A DNA stretch of 64,000 nucleotides from Isoetes taiwanensis (taxonomy: Eukaryota > Streptophyta > Lycopodiopsida > Isoetales > Isoetaceae), in NCBI GenBank assembly GCA_021234155.1, contig JAJEKV010000006.1, positions 28,442,271-28,506,270 on the forward strand. The letters are read 5' to 3'. The notes under the pieces are model-generated. The model worked only from the letters and a program-made list of their open reading frames with translations, was not told where the DNA came from and did not search any database. This document shows, piece by piece, positions 39,247 to 50,701 of this stretch (positions are counted from its first letter, which is position 1; every line of letters starts with the position of its first letter). The translations under genes were made by a program, and so were the position numbers.

Positions 39247-42200
39247 CTAAACTGGCGCAAACAATATCAACGACATTCCACCAAGCATCATGATTACAAA
39301 AGGTAGTCGTTTCCAGATTTTTTCCTGTGATAGCATATTGCCAGATTAGAGAACTTGCCGCCAAGTCAAAACATCATTGCGATATGCGTACCTTAAAAAC
39401 AACTTTCCCAATCAAAACTGATATTAACACATTGCTACGCTTTGCCTGAAAGGAATGGATTAACAATCAGAGATTAACTAAGGATCTGTATCCATGAGAT
39501 GGGTAGCTGATACTCACCGCAACTGCATAAGAGACTAACAAGAGCTCCAAGCTTTTCAAGTAGAAAATGAATGCAGCAATCTCAAAAAATGAGATTGAAG
39601 TTAAAAGTGGGAAGTAGTGAATTAAGTGTTCGAAAGACCTTGGACTGCAGAGCAACCAAAATAAGACTTAACTGAATTGAAAAAGATAGTTGGAAAAGGT
39701 CAAGACGAAAATAGAAATAAACAGCTTCTATGTGGTGCTTTGATAAATTCTCCATTTAATCATTATAGTCAACAAAAAGGAGACCTTTTATAAAGTAGAT
39801 ATAAAATTACTGGAATCGCCATCAGAATCCTCTGCAAGGTCGCAAATGCAAGAAGTGATGGTGCTAAATGTGCTCCAATTTTGTCTAAGCTGTACAAAGA
39901 CGAGGAAAAAACGAGCTCAACAATCCACTAAACAAACAAAATGAAATGCATTTTGTCATCCATTATTCACTCATCAAAAGAAGGTACATAAGAAATGCAG
40001 TTTCCGCCCCAAAAATGTTGGTCAAAGAAGGAATGGATGCATCAGCACTCCTGCCCAGAGTTCTGACTTCTTTTTCCTAATCTTTGCCATGTTTTCTTTT
40101 TCCTAATCTTCTCCATATCCTAAAAGTCCTCTCGCAAACGTGCTAAAAAGCAGCCGTTAGGAGAATGCGGTGCAACACAATGCAAGATTACATGTCTTCA
40201 CAGGAAGAAAGAAAATGAAAACAACTTAAGATTGGCAGGCTAGACTTTACATCACAATTGTTGAATATGATCACTAGTTTCCGGGACTGCCCCATCTACC
40301 ACACATAATCCAACTATAAATAATATGATTATCCAATTTCTCCTCCTCCTTCATGGTTGCAATGGAACACATTCCTCATCCAAGCTATTAATTAGAATGA
40401 ATAGCAGCAAAAGTATTTGAACTTCAGCATGCATTATTGTAGAACGTTTTGTGATTTAATCAGAAGGAAAAACATTTCTTAAAATGGGTGCAATTTTTGA
40501 AATGTTTGAGATTGTACAAGACTCGTACCTCAATGTCTCCTTTCTTATAAGGTTTCTTAGAGAGGTGCAGCCATCTCATTCCTTGAAATCAACATGTACT
40601 TCCGAGTAAATAAAAACTCTTCCTAGACAAGGGTGCTGCTGCCATGGAATTAACTTAAAAATCATCCAAGCATATCCATCTTCCTCTACTACCATTTGCA
40701 CTTGTGAGTAAATAAGGAAGCTGGAGTTGACCCCCAATGTCAAGGCATAGGAAAAAATACAAAAGATTAAGCTAGATTCTGAGTTTACAGACCGCACAAT
40801 AGGACTCTCTTCTACCTCAACTCTTTGCCTCATGAATGACTTAGAGAGTACAAAACATATATGTAATTGCATGTCTGGCACCTAGTCTACATGTAATTGA
40901 CAAATTATATGTTATAGATATTGGAGCAGACAATCTCTCAAATATTCTCCTCAAACTCAGCCAAACTCTTCCCATATTTAACTACCAAAGGAGCAACAAA
41001 GAGTAATTCTACATCTTTTCGGAGGCTTCTAAGAGCAAAAAGACAACAGGGCGAAATCCACAAATGTGATAACTGCCATCAATTCAAGGATATTAAGTGC
41101 TGCTCAAGCAGAAGCTCACTAATCCAACTGCCAAAAGTATGATTATCAGATAAACAATCGTACGTGGCATATGTTGTCCTTTACTACACTATGCCACTAA
41201 TCTAATTGCATCCAAGATATAGCACCACTGATAGAGAAAATGGCTTTCTGATATGATAACAATATTTGCCTTGTTCTATATGTGTACGTGTTGCAAGCAT
41301 TGACGCCATGGAACAACAACTAAATATGAGAAAAAGAAATACCTATTGCTGACGCTCAGCAACCCTGCAACTCCTAGCATAAGAAGACTGCCTTCTTCTT
41401 TTCTTAACGCTAAAAGTGGTCCAAATAGCTTGACAAGAATGGGCCTGCAAAAAGGATTGCTAGTCAGAAAATGCGTTTCAATCTCTGCATAGCAACAAAG
41501 CAAATAATTGAAAAAATGTGGACAAGGATGACCTTATTAGCAAATAGCAAATGACATAAAGGGTAACACCACATTTATACCAGGAAACAAATTTTACGAG
41601 TGGTGACCTCAACAGGTTTAGTAAAATTCTAATATTATATGTGCTATCCGCCCCGAACAAGAGTATTTAATTTTGTGCCGTTAACATTTTCTAGTTCCTA
41701 TATTGTTACGTCGAGAAAAGTAACAAAGAACAGCAGGCCAAAAGAGATAAGTTTCTTCATTATTTTACACTGCTTTATATCAAGTTAGCATATCTTACCT
41801 ATGAACATAAAATTCACTAAAACATTCTATGTTTATCTGATGACATCTTATTCCAACAAATGGACCAAGCAAAAACCTATACAAACTAGTGATATCTATA
41901 TTTTGCATCAATTTTCAAAAAGCAACTTGTCAGCACATTTGAACAGCAGACGAATCCATTACCAGACAGATCTTGACCACCAGGATGCTGTTTTTTTCCC
42001 TTCGTTTTCTGCCACTAAGCAGTCACTGCTTTCAATCTTCATCAACTCCTTTGGTTGCTGCTCCAGTGCAATCAATCTAGAACCTTTGTCAACTGCTTTA
42101 AAAAGATTACCAGACATGCTAGGGATCAAAGACATTAACGATTTACTGGAAACAGAGGACTTAGGTAGTTTCTCTTTCCGATTGTCTGCATCCTCAGGAA

Positions 42201-42630
42201 CCTCAACTGCAAGAAAATATCCTCCAAGTGTAACAATCATTACACCAAAAAGTCCCTGAATACCTGGCATCTCATGCACCAGAATGTAGCTAGTAAAGAC
42301 CAACAAAACAGGAGTAAAAGCAAGGTATGGGACTGTCACAGAGAGGGGAGATACTTGAAGAGCTCGCTGATACATGAAACCAACTATGACCTTGATCACT
42401 GCTGTAACTACAAGAATTGTTACAAACTCAGCGTCCATATGCAGAAAAATGGATGTATCAAAATTCCCATAAAAGTAGAGGATGCAAGACAAAAATACTG
42501 CATCTAGGAGGGCAATAAGCCCAACCAGCTCTTTTGAGCTAAACTTCTGGGAGGCCATTTTTCTGCTTCCATCGATACAACTATGACCTATTGCTGCCCC
42601 GGCAGCATAGGCGAATCCTTCCCAATTCAT
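39247..42630 (-). CDS. EamA/DMT-family membrane transporter, six exons, copy B
   Basis: A complete spliced gene is readable on the minus strand: exons 42,630-41,963, 41,444-41,343, 39,889-39,785, 39,644-39,518, 39,445-39,392 and 39,324-39,247. All introns are GT-AG and the phases agree (2, 2, 2, 0, 0). The total is 1,134 nt, 377 residues plus TAG. Exon 1 holds 'QRALQVSPLSVTVPYLAFTP', a hallmark of plant EamA-like proteins, and hydrophobic helices. Later exons give 'SLDKIGAHLAPSLLAFATLQ', 'AAFIFYLKSLELLLVSYAVA', 'AKRSNVLISVLIGKVVFK' and a final helix 'PFVIMMLGGMSLILFAP'. About ten membrane helices are expected, as two EamA repeats. The family moves small metabolites across membranes; substrate and membrane cannot be told. 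The first intron ends and the 1.45 kb second intron hold no other exon. The start is the first ATG in the open frame. Its neighbour on the right is a divergently oriented CLC fragment. Confidence 0.9.
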
Positions 42631-42639
42631 TCTGAGACG

Positions 42640-44020
42640 GGAATTTCAAATTACCCAGTTAACAAAACTAACAGAACACTAAATTTAACTCCATTCCTGG
42701 CACGATCTTTGATAGCCCAACGTATGTTTTCCATGCCAATGCTATGCCGTTAACAGAAGATCAAATCACGTTGCCGGTAAAACCGCTGCACTTGCATGCG
42801 GGAAAATGACCAATCCTTTTTCCGGGCTAGAAAACTCTGCTCTAAAGCCAAAAATTGAGGTGCATACGTTCCACAAGGGGGTAGTTCTTCTGTCAATTCT
42901 TTCTTTAAAAGACCAACTTCCCACGGCTCCTTGCAAATTAGGCTAATCCTTGTTCAATGGGATCGAAGTAGAAAGATTTGAGGAGAACCCAATAATCTAA
43001 TCGGCCTACAGAACTGCTGCGTTCCAGGTCCAATTTGAAACTTAAACGAACATGCAAAGATTGACCGAAGCACAAGCAAGAATGTGAATGCGCACATCGA
43101 ATTCTTGCCTGTTTTTTAATGGCGGCAAGGTCCTACACTGGGGGACCACAAAGCCTTTTCCCTCTTTCTCCTCTTTTAGTTGGAAAGAACTACCGTTTTT
43201 CCAAGTCTGTTGAGCTCTTGGCATTGTGCTTGCTGCAATGCCAATGTCAAATGCAAAGCTGGATATACAAAACACCATTGACATTATGCAAGTTAGTATA
43301 TCCTAACACCATTGACTATTATCCATGATGAGAAAAAACATGCATTAAGAAAATGGCGCCTTCTTTTTGGAGGGGGGCAAACCCTTGTTTATGTGGGTTT
43401 ATGGCATATTATATGCTGGCATATGCTTAGAATATCTTTGGTGGATCGTCAAAATCGGCTGCTGCCGAAACCGGCGGTTAGCCCCTTCAGATTCGCTCGG
43501 GCTATGGCTATGCCTCTCGCCGGAGTATTGCATGCAGATTTTTAAAGCAAAGTATTGCACTATATTTTAGGGAGCAATCTGCGACGCCTAGCAACGGCCG
43601 GAGGAAGGTCAGGCGCAAGGTCGACTATAGTTAAGCCCTTTCAACTTCCGTCGAATCTTAGAAGCAGGGGAAGGCCCCAGATCTAAGACGATCCCCTCAG
43701 ATCGAATGTTTTTTTTGTTTCGCCCCTGCTCTGTTTCGGGATGCAAACGTCCTCTATTCTATTCCTTGAAAGGTCGGATTTCTAGCAGCTGTTTAATCCG
43801 TTTGGATCAGCTAGAAAATCAAGATTTCCCACATAGTATAACAGCTCGCAATATTACACATTGAAAAACACAAGTAATAGCATCATCAGGATTTTCTTTT
43901 GTTGTTGGGGATACTCTGTTAACATAAGGAAAAACACGTAAGCAGATGAGAAACATGTAAGTAGCATGTTTGAAGGCAGTTGCAAAAGCTTAGTAGCTTA
44001 AAATTTTGGATGCATGTGAA
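42640..44020. other. Intergenic region between transporter and CLC fragment, copy B
   Basis: About 1.4 kb upstream of the transporter start, presumably including its promoter. A 77-codon and a 69-codon plus-strand frame lie here, but neither resembles the missing CLC amino terminus. No TATA box was singled out with confidence. Confidence 0.4.
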
Positions 44021-44025
44021 TGCAG

Positions 44026-45800
44026 GTGATAGGGATCGTGGGGGCAGTTTCAAGTGGCTTAATATGTGGGAAGGCATGTCCTCTTATGCATATGGGTTCC
44101 TGCATAGGATATATCTTTGGTCAAATAGCATCTACATTGAAAAGCATCAAACCACTTAATCTTCTAGCCAGTGGCAAAGATAGGCGAGACATGGTTACTT
44201 GTGGAGCAATTGCAGGACTCGCAAGAGCATTCCGGAGTCCCATAGGTGGCGTTATGTCAACCTGGTAGGCAGAGTTCGAAATTCGAACTTGACATTGATA
44301 ATTAGCATTTTCAAATCTTCACATGTATTAAACAGGTGAAGGAGTTCTTTGATATGGAGATTATCCTTCACAACTACCGGCTGTTGTACTAAGAGTAGGA
44401 AATAAGTTGTGCAGAAGTGGAAAATGTGGACTTTGGCAAGGCAGTTTAATCATTTTTTATGTCCGGCATCTAAAGGTTCCTTAAGGATTCGACTAAGAGG
44501 CAGTATCCTAGGGAGTTCATATAATCACCTTACTGCACATTTTTTCTTATTCAACAAATACAAGATGGCAAAATCAGTAAGCATCTGTTATTCATTTTGG
44601 TTTTAGTTCTTTGTCTTATATATGAAGTTGAACTTGTTTTACATATTTTTTGACAACGAAGGGGTGGTCTCTGAAGTTACTACATGCTAGTGTCATAGCT
44701 TTTGTGACGTCAATATGCAGTTGTGGCCTCCCATAGTTAGCACCTTGCAGGCCTTGCCCAAAGAGCATACATGTGGAATGTCCTACACATGGCCGTGTTG
44801 GAAAACTTTAAGAGTTCTAACTGTCCTTCTGATCACTATAATGATCTTGTAGGATTGATTTTTAACACAAGTGAAGATGTTATTCGGAACATTTTTAGCA
44901 TTGGCACTCCATCAGATTTCCAGTATATGTCACTTTTGACTTTTACTGTTGCAGCATGTGGGCTTGCCTTGGTGACCTATGGTATTTTGGTCCCATCTGG
45001 CCTATTTGTACCTGCTATTCTATTTGGCGCAACATATGACAGGATTGTAGGAATGATAAATGCAAGATTTTCTGGACATGAACGGATGGATGAAAGCGTC
45101 TACGCTTATACTAGGTGCATCCTCATTCATAGGAGGATCTATGAGAACGACAGTTTCTCTTGGCATTATTTTACTTGATATGACTGACAACTACACTTTA
45201 CTACCCCTCATAATGTTTTCATTGCTTATTGCCAAGGTAGTTGGAGATCTATTCAACCATGGAATATTCTGACTTTATATTCGCATAAAGGGATTTCCAT
45301 CCCTTGATATTGTCCTTGAATCATGCTATTCATTCTTAACTGCCGGAGATGTGGTAAGAAAGCTTCTGGTGAAGCTTGTAAAAGTTGAAAGACTAGAAAG
45401 AATTCTGGAAGTATTGAACTGCACAAGGCATAATGCGTTTCCAGTGACAGCTTTTGATCCTTCTAGAAAACCAGTTCTATTTGGGCAAGTATTGAGATCA
45501 CACATTTTAGATCTTCTCGACAATAGAAAAGTTGTGCGCGAAGGTAAATACCATGGAGGAGTGCATTGACGTAACTCTGATAGTAAATCAATCTCCATTT
45601 ACAATACTTGAGACAACGTCACTAGCAAACTAGCAAAAGCATATGGTATATCTCAGCAATTAGGTTTACAACACCTGTGTGTCTTGTCAAACAGCATAGA
45701 CGAGGTATAAAACTGCTTGATCATAAACTTATTCTTAGTTCGGAGAATTATGCATCAAAGACTATGCGCACATCCCTTCAGGACACCGGAGGGCAACCCT
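44026..45800 (+). pseudogene. CLC-family chloride channel/anion transporter, 5'-truncated, copy B
   Basis: Exon pieces follow the order of plant CLC proteins. Exon a (44,026-44,264, after 'tgcag') encodes 'GAVSSGLICGKACPLMH' and 'DRRDMVTCGAIAGLARAFRS'. Exon b (from 44,336) encodes 'SGKCGLWQGSLIIF'. Exon c (from 44,721) encodes 'NCPSDHYNDLVGLIFNTSED', 'VTYGILVPSGLFVPAILFGA' and 'GASSFIGGSMRTTVSLGIIL'. It continues into two CBS-domain regions ('HNAFPVTAFDPSRKPVLFGQ' near 45,430-45,485; 'SPFTILETTSLA' near 45,590-45,625). CLC proteins are dimeric membrane anion channels or proton-coupled exchangers. The usual GKEGP gating-glutamate motif reads GKACP in exon a. Frameshifts interrupt exons b and c, and the amino-terminal half with the GSGIPE/GPGIPE motif is absent. 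It could still be a gene with consensus errors whose first exons were lost. Confidence 0.85.
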
Positions 45801-45856
45801 TCGTGCGCAGCACCTTGTTTATATTGTTAAAGCACCTCCTTTTTTCCTCATATTTT

Positions 45857-46448
45857 TTTTTGAAGAACGTGTTTTACTTCATATTATACACTCAAAATAT
45901 TACAAAGTACTTCCAGAAGTAAGAAATGTCCCTGAAGCATCAATCACTTTTAGATGATCACTCCATATTGGAATTTTAATACGATCAGGCCAATTGGAGA
46001 TCTGAAAGCAATTATACAACTTCTTACGAATTTCTTGAAGCACCACCTGAGAAGAAATACGCTTATCATAAAAGACCTTTCTTCGCCTTCGCTTCCATAC
46101 ACTCCATACTAGCCAAGACTTTGCCATGTGAAATGCAATCCTTTTAGAAGCAGTCCACTGATTTGGATAAATACCCAAAAGAAAGTGCTGACTATCCAAA
46201 GATACTCCAAAAAGAGAATGCAGCCAGGACCTAAGACTACTCAGCTCTGCACACAAATATAAACAGTGCTCCAATGTTTCAATGCATCGCTCATACATTG
46301 GGCAAAGTGGGCTTACTCCCGGCTTAAAGCGATGAACCATCTCATTAACTCTCAAAGAGCGATGAATCACCTGCCAAAGTAGAACATTTACCTTTGGAGG
46401 ATTATATTTAGACCAAACAAGGTTCCAGATGGATTATATTGAGATGGA
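45857..46448 (-). mobile_element. 3' fragment of an L1-like LINE with target-site duplication, copy B
   Basis: The minus strand has a 156-codon open stretch (46,370-45,900) that opens with 'IHRSLRVNEMVHRF' and a Cys/His cluster 'CPMYERCIETLEHCLYLC', typical of the zf-RVT region after the reverse transcriptase of plant L1 elements. It ends in a poly(A) tail (plus-strand T run, 45,852-45,860). The 13-bp sequence TTCCTCATATTTT flanks it at 45,844-45,856 and 46,449-46,461. A related uninterrupted site is at 47,478-47,530, where the flanking phrases join directly. The element is strongly 5'-truncated. Confidence 0.88.
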
Positions 46449-47539
46449 TTCCTCATATTTTGCTACATGGGCAACAATGTTTACCCCATATTCCTTTTCC
46501 ATGGTTGCTCGCTCTTTCACTTTTTTTTCTAGACAAACGGAATTGAAGATAAGTATGCATGCCCTTGTTGTTTACAGAGTAAGTGGTGAACCGGCGTGTA
46601 ACCTATTCTTCAATCGTATTCCTAAATGGCTAAGACTGAATAATAGAAAAGGAACAGAATACCCACTTTGCTTTGTCTTTCAGACGTTGGACTCTTGAGC
46701 ATTGTCTCTTTGTTTGTCTAGAAGTTCAACTGGCATGTCCTGAATACAAGGTTTATTTAACAGTGCATTGGATAGCGAATGCATCCTCTTGGCGTCCTAT
46801 CCTGAGATATAGCCCCCAGCTAAGCAGAAGGTATTTCATCTTGGTTTTAGTTGGCTTTGTGTTCAATTTGGGAGCATCAAAGGCACCACATTTTTTAAGA
46901 AACTTATGCTCTTGGACTTATTGTTGTAACCTAGGCTAAGATACTAATGTCTTATAGATGTATACTTGTGAGATTCTAAATATGAATACTTGAGTTGTAA
47001 GATTAAGCTGATTTTATACCACCATATTCAATAGCAAAATAAAATTCTTCACAAGTTTAGCACAATCGCACTTTGAAATACACTCAATTTGATGGAACGT
47101 AGACTATAAATATGTTTTATCTTTCAAATTTCATGTGAATATTTAAAAAAATTGAGGTGGCTATGAGCAAGTCAAAATTTCAGCCCTTGAGAGGCCCAAC
47201 TAGGTCCTTGAGGAATTTTCGAAGAAAAAATATCCATGAACCATTTCACATCTATGGTATTCGGAATAGAAAACGAATGTCAAGGTACTATTATTGTCTC
47301 ACAGAAATAGATATTAAGTATTATTCATCTTTTTAAATGCACTTCGTTTCTTCAAGAGGTGGAGTAATTAAGAATTTTCAAATGTTAACCCTTGGGAAAT
47401 CCACCTAGATCCATAAAGAATTTTTGAACTTCAAATTTTTAGGAATTATTTCTCGAAAATTCCACCATAATTCGAGGGGTTGTTAAAGCATCTCCTTTTT
47501 TCCTCACATTTTGCTACATGGACAACAATGTTTACCCCA

Positions 47540-47760
47540 TATTCCCTTTCCATGATTACTGGCTCTTGCATTTTTTTTTTTAGACAAACGGAATTGAAGA
47601 TAACCATGATTTACCTTTTTATGGTTGCTCGCTCTTGCACTTTTTTTCCTAGACAAAAGGTACTAAAGATAACCATGATTTACCTTTCCATGGTTACTCG
47701 CTCTTGCACTTCTTTTCTAGACAAACGGAATTGAAGATAACCATGAGTTAGACTTAGATA
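47540..47760 (+). repeat. Minisatellite of about 66-bp units, copy B
   Basis: Three units repeat 'ctcttgcact...ctagacaaa...gataaccatgattta' and spell an 84-codon repetitive frame at 47,480-47,734 that is a by-product of the repeat. Unit boundaries are clearer than in copy A. Confidence 0.8.
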
Positions 47761-47920
47761 TTGCTGATGGAACTCTAGCCATTCCCTAGCATTGGATGGT
47801 GGAATATTCTTTGGCATATTCCCTCTAGGACCATCCCATGTGTGCACTTAAGCAAGGGTTGGGGTCAAACGCTTAGGTGGCCCTATTCTTTAGGGCATTT
47901 GACAACCATAGAGAACCAAA

Positions 47921-48769
47921 CTAAATAAGTGTTGACTCTAAACTAACAACATGCTCATTCCCTTTTGCAATACCCTTAAAGTAGGGCACGCCACACATAG
48001 CCAGTTCTAAAAATGGTTGTAAAAACTTAAGAAACATGTCCAAAAAGGCCATCAAGTGCATCTGGCTGCTACAGATCAGGTTGAAGCATGTGCCATCATT
48101 CCCTTCCATGCGACTTTGCACAGCAAGAAGAGTTCATCTGTCAGCCATAGGAATTCAAAGCAAGAAACAGGTTGGGGGGATTCAAACCACCAGCGCATTG
48201 CGCAGCTCCAAGCAGCCTTGCCACCCTTAAAGGGCAGGGGCTAATCCCATGCAAATGCACTTGCAAACATACAGCCATTTTGTCTCCTTTTTTATTTTAT
48301 TTTTTCCAAGTACTTTTCTCATGCAACCAATGAAAACCAATCAAACATCCAAATCTGTTTTTTTTTTCCAAGCACATAACACCCTTTTTTTCTCTTCCAA
48401 ACACACAGGCATTTTCCACATATATTTTTCAGATTTTTTCATCTTCACACAATGCAACAAACCTATACAAATAGAATTCACGAAAGAAAGAATACAAGAA
48501 AACAAGAAATGAATTCAGTACCTAATTGTTATGACAGCATTGTACTGCCTCGCCATTGCATCAATGCGCCTCAACTTCCTAATCAGAAGAGCTCCTACCA
48601 AGTTCATATGTGCTCGCATATGCTGGTGCTCAGCAGAGCTCACCTCCACCTCCTCCCATTCCATGTGTGAAACTGCATCCTCCAAAGCTGCAAACAAACG
48701 ACCCAATTGCATCCTGAATGATTGGAGAGAACACAACGTGAGAGGGCATGGCATTATGTATGACATCAT
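47921..48769 (-). CDS. Unrecognised minus-strand exons, copy B
   Basis: The most gene-like part is 48,713-48,522, bounded by an acceptor 'cattcag' (or an inner 'ttgcag' at 48,687) and a donor 'attag|gtactg'. It encodes a charged, amphipathic stretch including 'ALEDAVSHMEWEEVEVSSAE' and 'MNLVGALLIRKLRRIDAMAR'. A second candidate (48,121-47,921) reads 'MHLMAFLDMFLKFLQPFLEL' and ends in a stop. I do not recognise the family and cannot join the two exons with confidence. The helical character would allow a coiled-coil or helical-bundle protein. Its neighbours are the minisatellite and, divergently, the telo-box leader. Confidence 0.4.
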
Positions 48770-48974
48770 GAATATCTAGCATTACAACAGGGTTTTTTTT
48801 TTGTGTTTTTTGTACTGTTTTCTCTAAGGTTTTCATATGATTTGGTGGCCGTATTCATCCAGGTGTACTAACTAATATTTCTAGAGTGCACCCTTTTGTT
48901 AGCCGTTGATTTTAGAAAAGGGGGCAAATCCTGTGGTGGAGGCTTCTTTTGTGGTGGGTGTGAATATCCTCCCA

Positions 48975-49050
48975 TTAGTTTTAGGGTTTTTTTTAGGGTT
49001 GTGTCGATTAGGGTTTGGTCTGGTTTTTTTTAGGGTTGCTAGGTCGAAGC
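48975..49050 (+). promoter_or_regulatory. Telo-box-like leader/promoter, copy B
   Basis: Four 'TAGGGTT' boxes occur within about 60 bases (near 48,982, 48,994, 49,009 and 49,031). Two match the plant telo-box TTAGGGTTT in full. Telo-boxes are known from promoters and 5' leaders of plant genes, notably for translation components. Here they precede an ATG at 49,083. The same layout occurs in copy A before 23,171. Transcription start and TATA box were not identified. Confidence 0.5.
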
Positions 49051-49082
49051 AGGAATCTACTGCAGATTCCTAGGCTCTCGCC

Positions 49083-49610
49083 ATGGCAGATTATGAATGC
49101 CTGCTCATAGGAACCGTCCGAAATTGCTGGAAAAGAGGGGAAAAGCTTTGAGGTAGAAGTCTGCCGGAATTGAAGCCATATCCAAAGCTTAATACTCATA
49201 TTTGCAGGTACTCTTAGATTTCTCGCTTTATGTCCTCCATTTTATTCCTTTGAATAGAGATTTTTTGCAGCTTATATTCTTCTGGCTTCTATATCACTTT
49301 GATCGTTGCTTCAAAATGGCGATGGTGGAAATAGGCAGTAGCAGGTTTATCCGGTACCATACAGGCCCTCGCACAGCATGGTAGAGCATAGTGGTTCATC
49401 TTCAATCTGGCTTCATCTGGTGCACACTTTATTCACCCAGTAGATTTTTATTTCCATTCTTGAAGGCGAATCCCAGAGTTTGTTTCTCTTCCTACTCAGG
49501 AATAAGCATCTCTGGATCATCAAGAATAAGAACTTCTGAACCATCTGAATCATCAAGAATAAGGAGTTCTGAATCGTCAGGAATGTCATTGACATGAAAT
49601 GCTAGACCCT
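49083..49610 (+). CDS. First exons of an unrecognised plus-strand gene, copy B
   Basis: The ATG at 49,083 opens 'MADYECLLIG'; the frame is lost after about 20 codons, whereas copy A stays open to 'GKGKSFEV', so at least one copy has an indel. A second candidate exon starts after 'ctactcag' at 49,500 and encodes a serine-rich stretch with repeated 'SSRIR' and 'SES' units. No domain is recognised. Because it lies upstream on the same strand, it may be the 5' end of the coiled-coil/RING-like gene that continues at 50,621; that link is inference only. Confidence 0.35.
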
Positions 49611-50039
49611 ATCAAATAAACGAAATTTCAGCACTTTTTAGCACTTTTTTTTTCTTTTTTCATGACGGGCGGAAGGCCTTCCTTTCTTTTTTTGAAGGGG
49701 CAGAAGGGCTTGAAGGCTCGAGAGCGGGAGAAATTCTTCTCTTCCAATTTTGAAGACCACAGATTTCTTGAGACAACTCTTGAGGTGCTACGTACTCTTG
49801 TAATCGGTTTGCTCTTGCTACGCCTTCATGATCTACATATTTTTTCTGATATATAATTAGTATGAATTCGAGTTCAAGCATCCGTTATCTGATCATTCTA
49901 TTCTAGCCTATTGAATTAAAGTTGTAGAGGCATTTCTAGAACCAAGCAATGTAAATCTTGCTATGGCCTCAATATCTTGCATGTTTAGAAACCTATACTT
50001 TCCGTTGTGTGTATTTAACTTGTTTCAGGTTTTTATGCA

Positions 50040-50275
50040 ACAGATTGTTTAAGCAGGTTGTGCAACATATTGATTAAGCAGGTTAATGGATTTCTTGAAA
50101 CAAGGATTGCTTTATTTCTTCCAATAGCCAGGTGACAATTATTATGAAATGAATTACAATTATAACTGTCCTTTCTAATGGTGATTTAGCTTGTTATGCT
50201 ACAGATCGTTTAATTTAGTTAACAGACTATTCAAAGCAAAGATTGCTTTGATTCTTCAAGAGCCAGGTGACTGCA
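50040..50275 (+). repeat. Diverged local tandem repeat at the right duplication boundary
   Basis: The segments at about 50,040-50,145 and 50,202-50,275 share 'cagat(t/c)gttta', 'attgctttgattctt' variants and 'agccaggtgac'. The right boundary of the 25 kb duplication (about 50,199) falls between the two, so the local repeat may mark the breakpoint. Confidence 0.5.
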
Positions 50276-50620
50276 TGCTTGATGCTATGTATGTAATCTC
50301 ATTTGGCCACATTTTTTATGCCATCTAGATTTATGTTGTTCATTTGAAAAATTCAGGTTGCGTCATATGTAATATTAAAGCATAACGACTGAATTGAGAG
50401 ATGGATATGACGCGAGAAAAGGTAACTTATACTTCAGAAAAAGAATTGATGATAAGATATTTTATATGTTCTTAGTGCTTTATGATTTTGTGAATCTATT
50501 AATTTGATCATAATTGAAGGCAGGTTAACAGCTGGTTCATGTCTCGGGTCTGTTGCATATTTTTTATAAGAATCTTTTCCTTCAATATACATACTTATTT
50601 GCTTGAATATTTTATGTCAG

Positions 50621-50701
50621 CTCCCTATTGCCCGTAACAAGGAGGAATTCCACATCCTTAGAGGTTTATGCAACAATGGCCGCCAAGCTAGGACAATCAA
50701 G
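50621..50701 (+). pseudogene. Left part of a host exon split by a LINE
   Basis: After the acceptor 'tatgtcag' the DNA reads 27 codons beginning 'LPIARNKEEFHILRGLCNNG' and ending in ATC AAG. The exon then stops at the tail of the LINE. The matching right part resumes at 55,071 with AGT TTG AAT; removing the LINE and one CAAG repeat joins the two sides in frame. No family was recognised for this region. Confidence 0.55.

Larger units (their letters stand above)
25611..50199 (+). repeat. Copy B of the 25 kb direct segmental duplication
   Basis: Collinear with 1-24,287. The right boundary is at about 50,199, where 'cttgttatgct' is followed by DNA unrelated to copy A. Copy B is better preserved in its coding parts: the transporter has no frameshift and the CLC reading is longer. 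The LINE catalytic YADD box is the exception, being intact in A and altered in B. Non-coding parts without a gene include 25,611-28,900, 29,170-31,150, 35,166-39,240, 42,640-44,020 and 46,600-47,480. Confidence 0.93.

Noticed and set aside
40576-40881. Candidate exon containing 'FKLIPWQQHP' in the second intron of the transporter
   Set aside because: The six-exon model is complete and in phase without it, and it lacks matching splice sites and family resemblance.
41801-42507. Plus-strand frames of 152 and 77 codons
   Set aside because: They are antisense shadows of exon 1 of the transporter, whose frame is supported by family motifs and splice phases.
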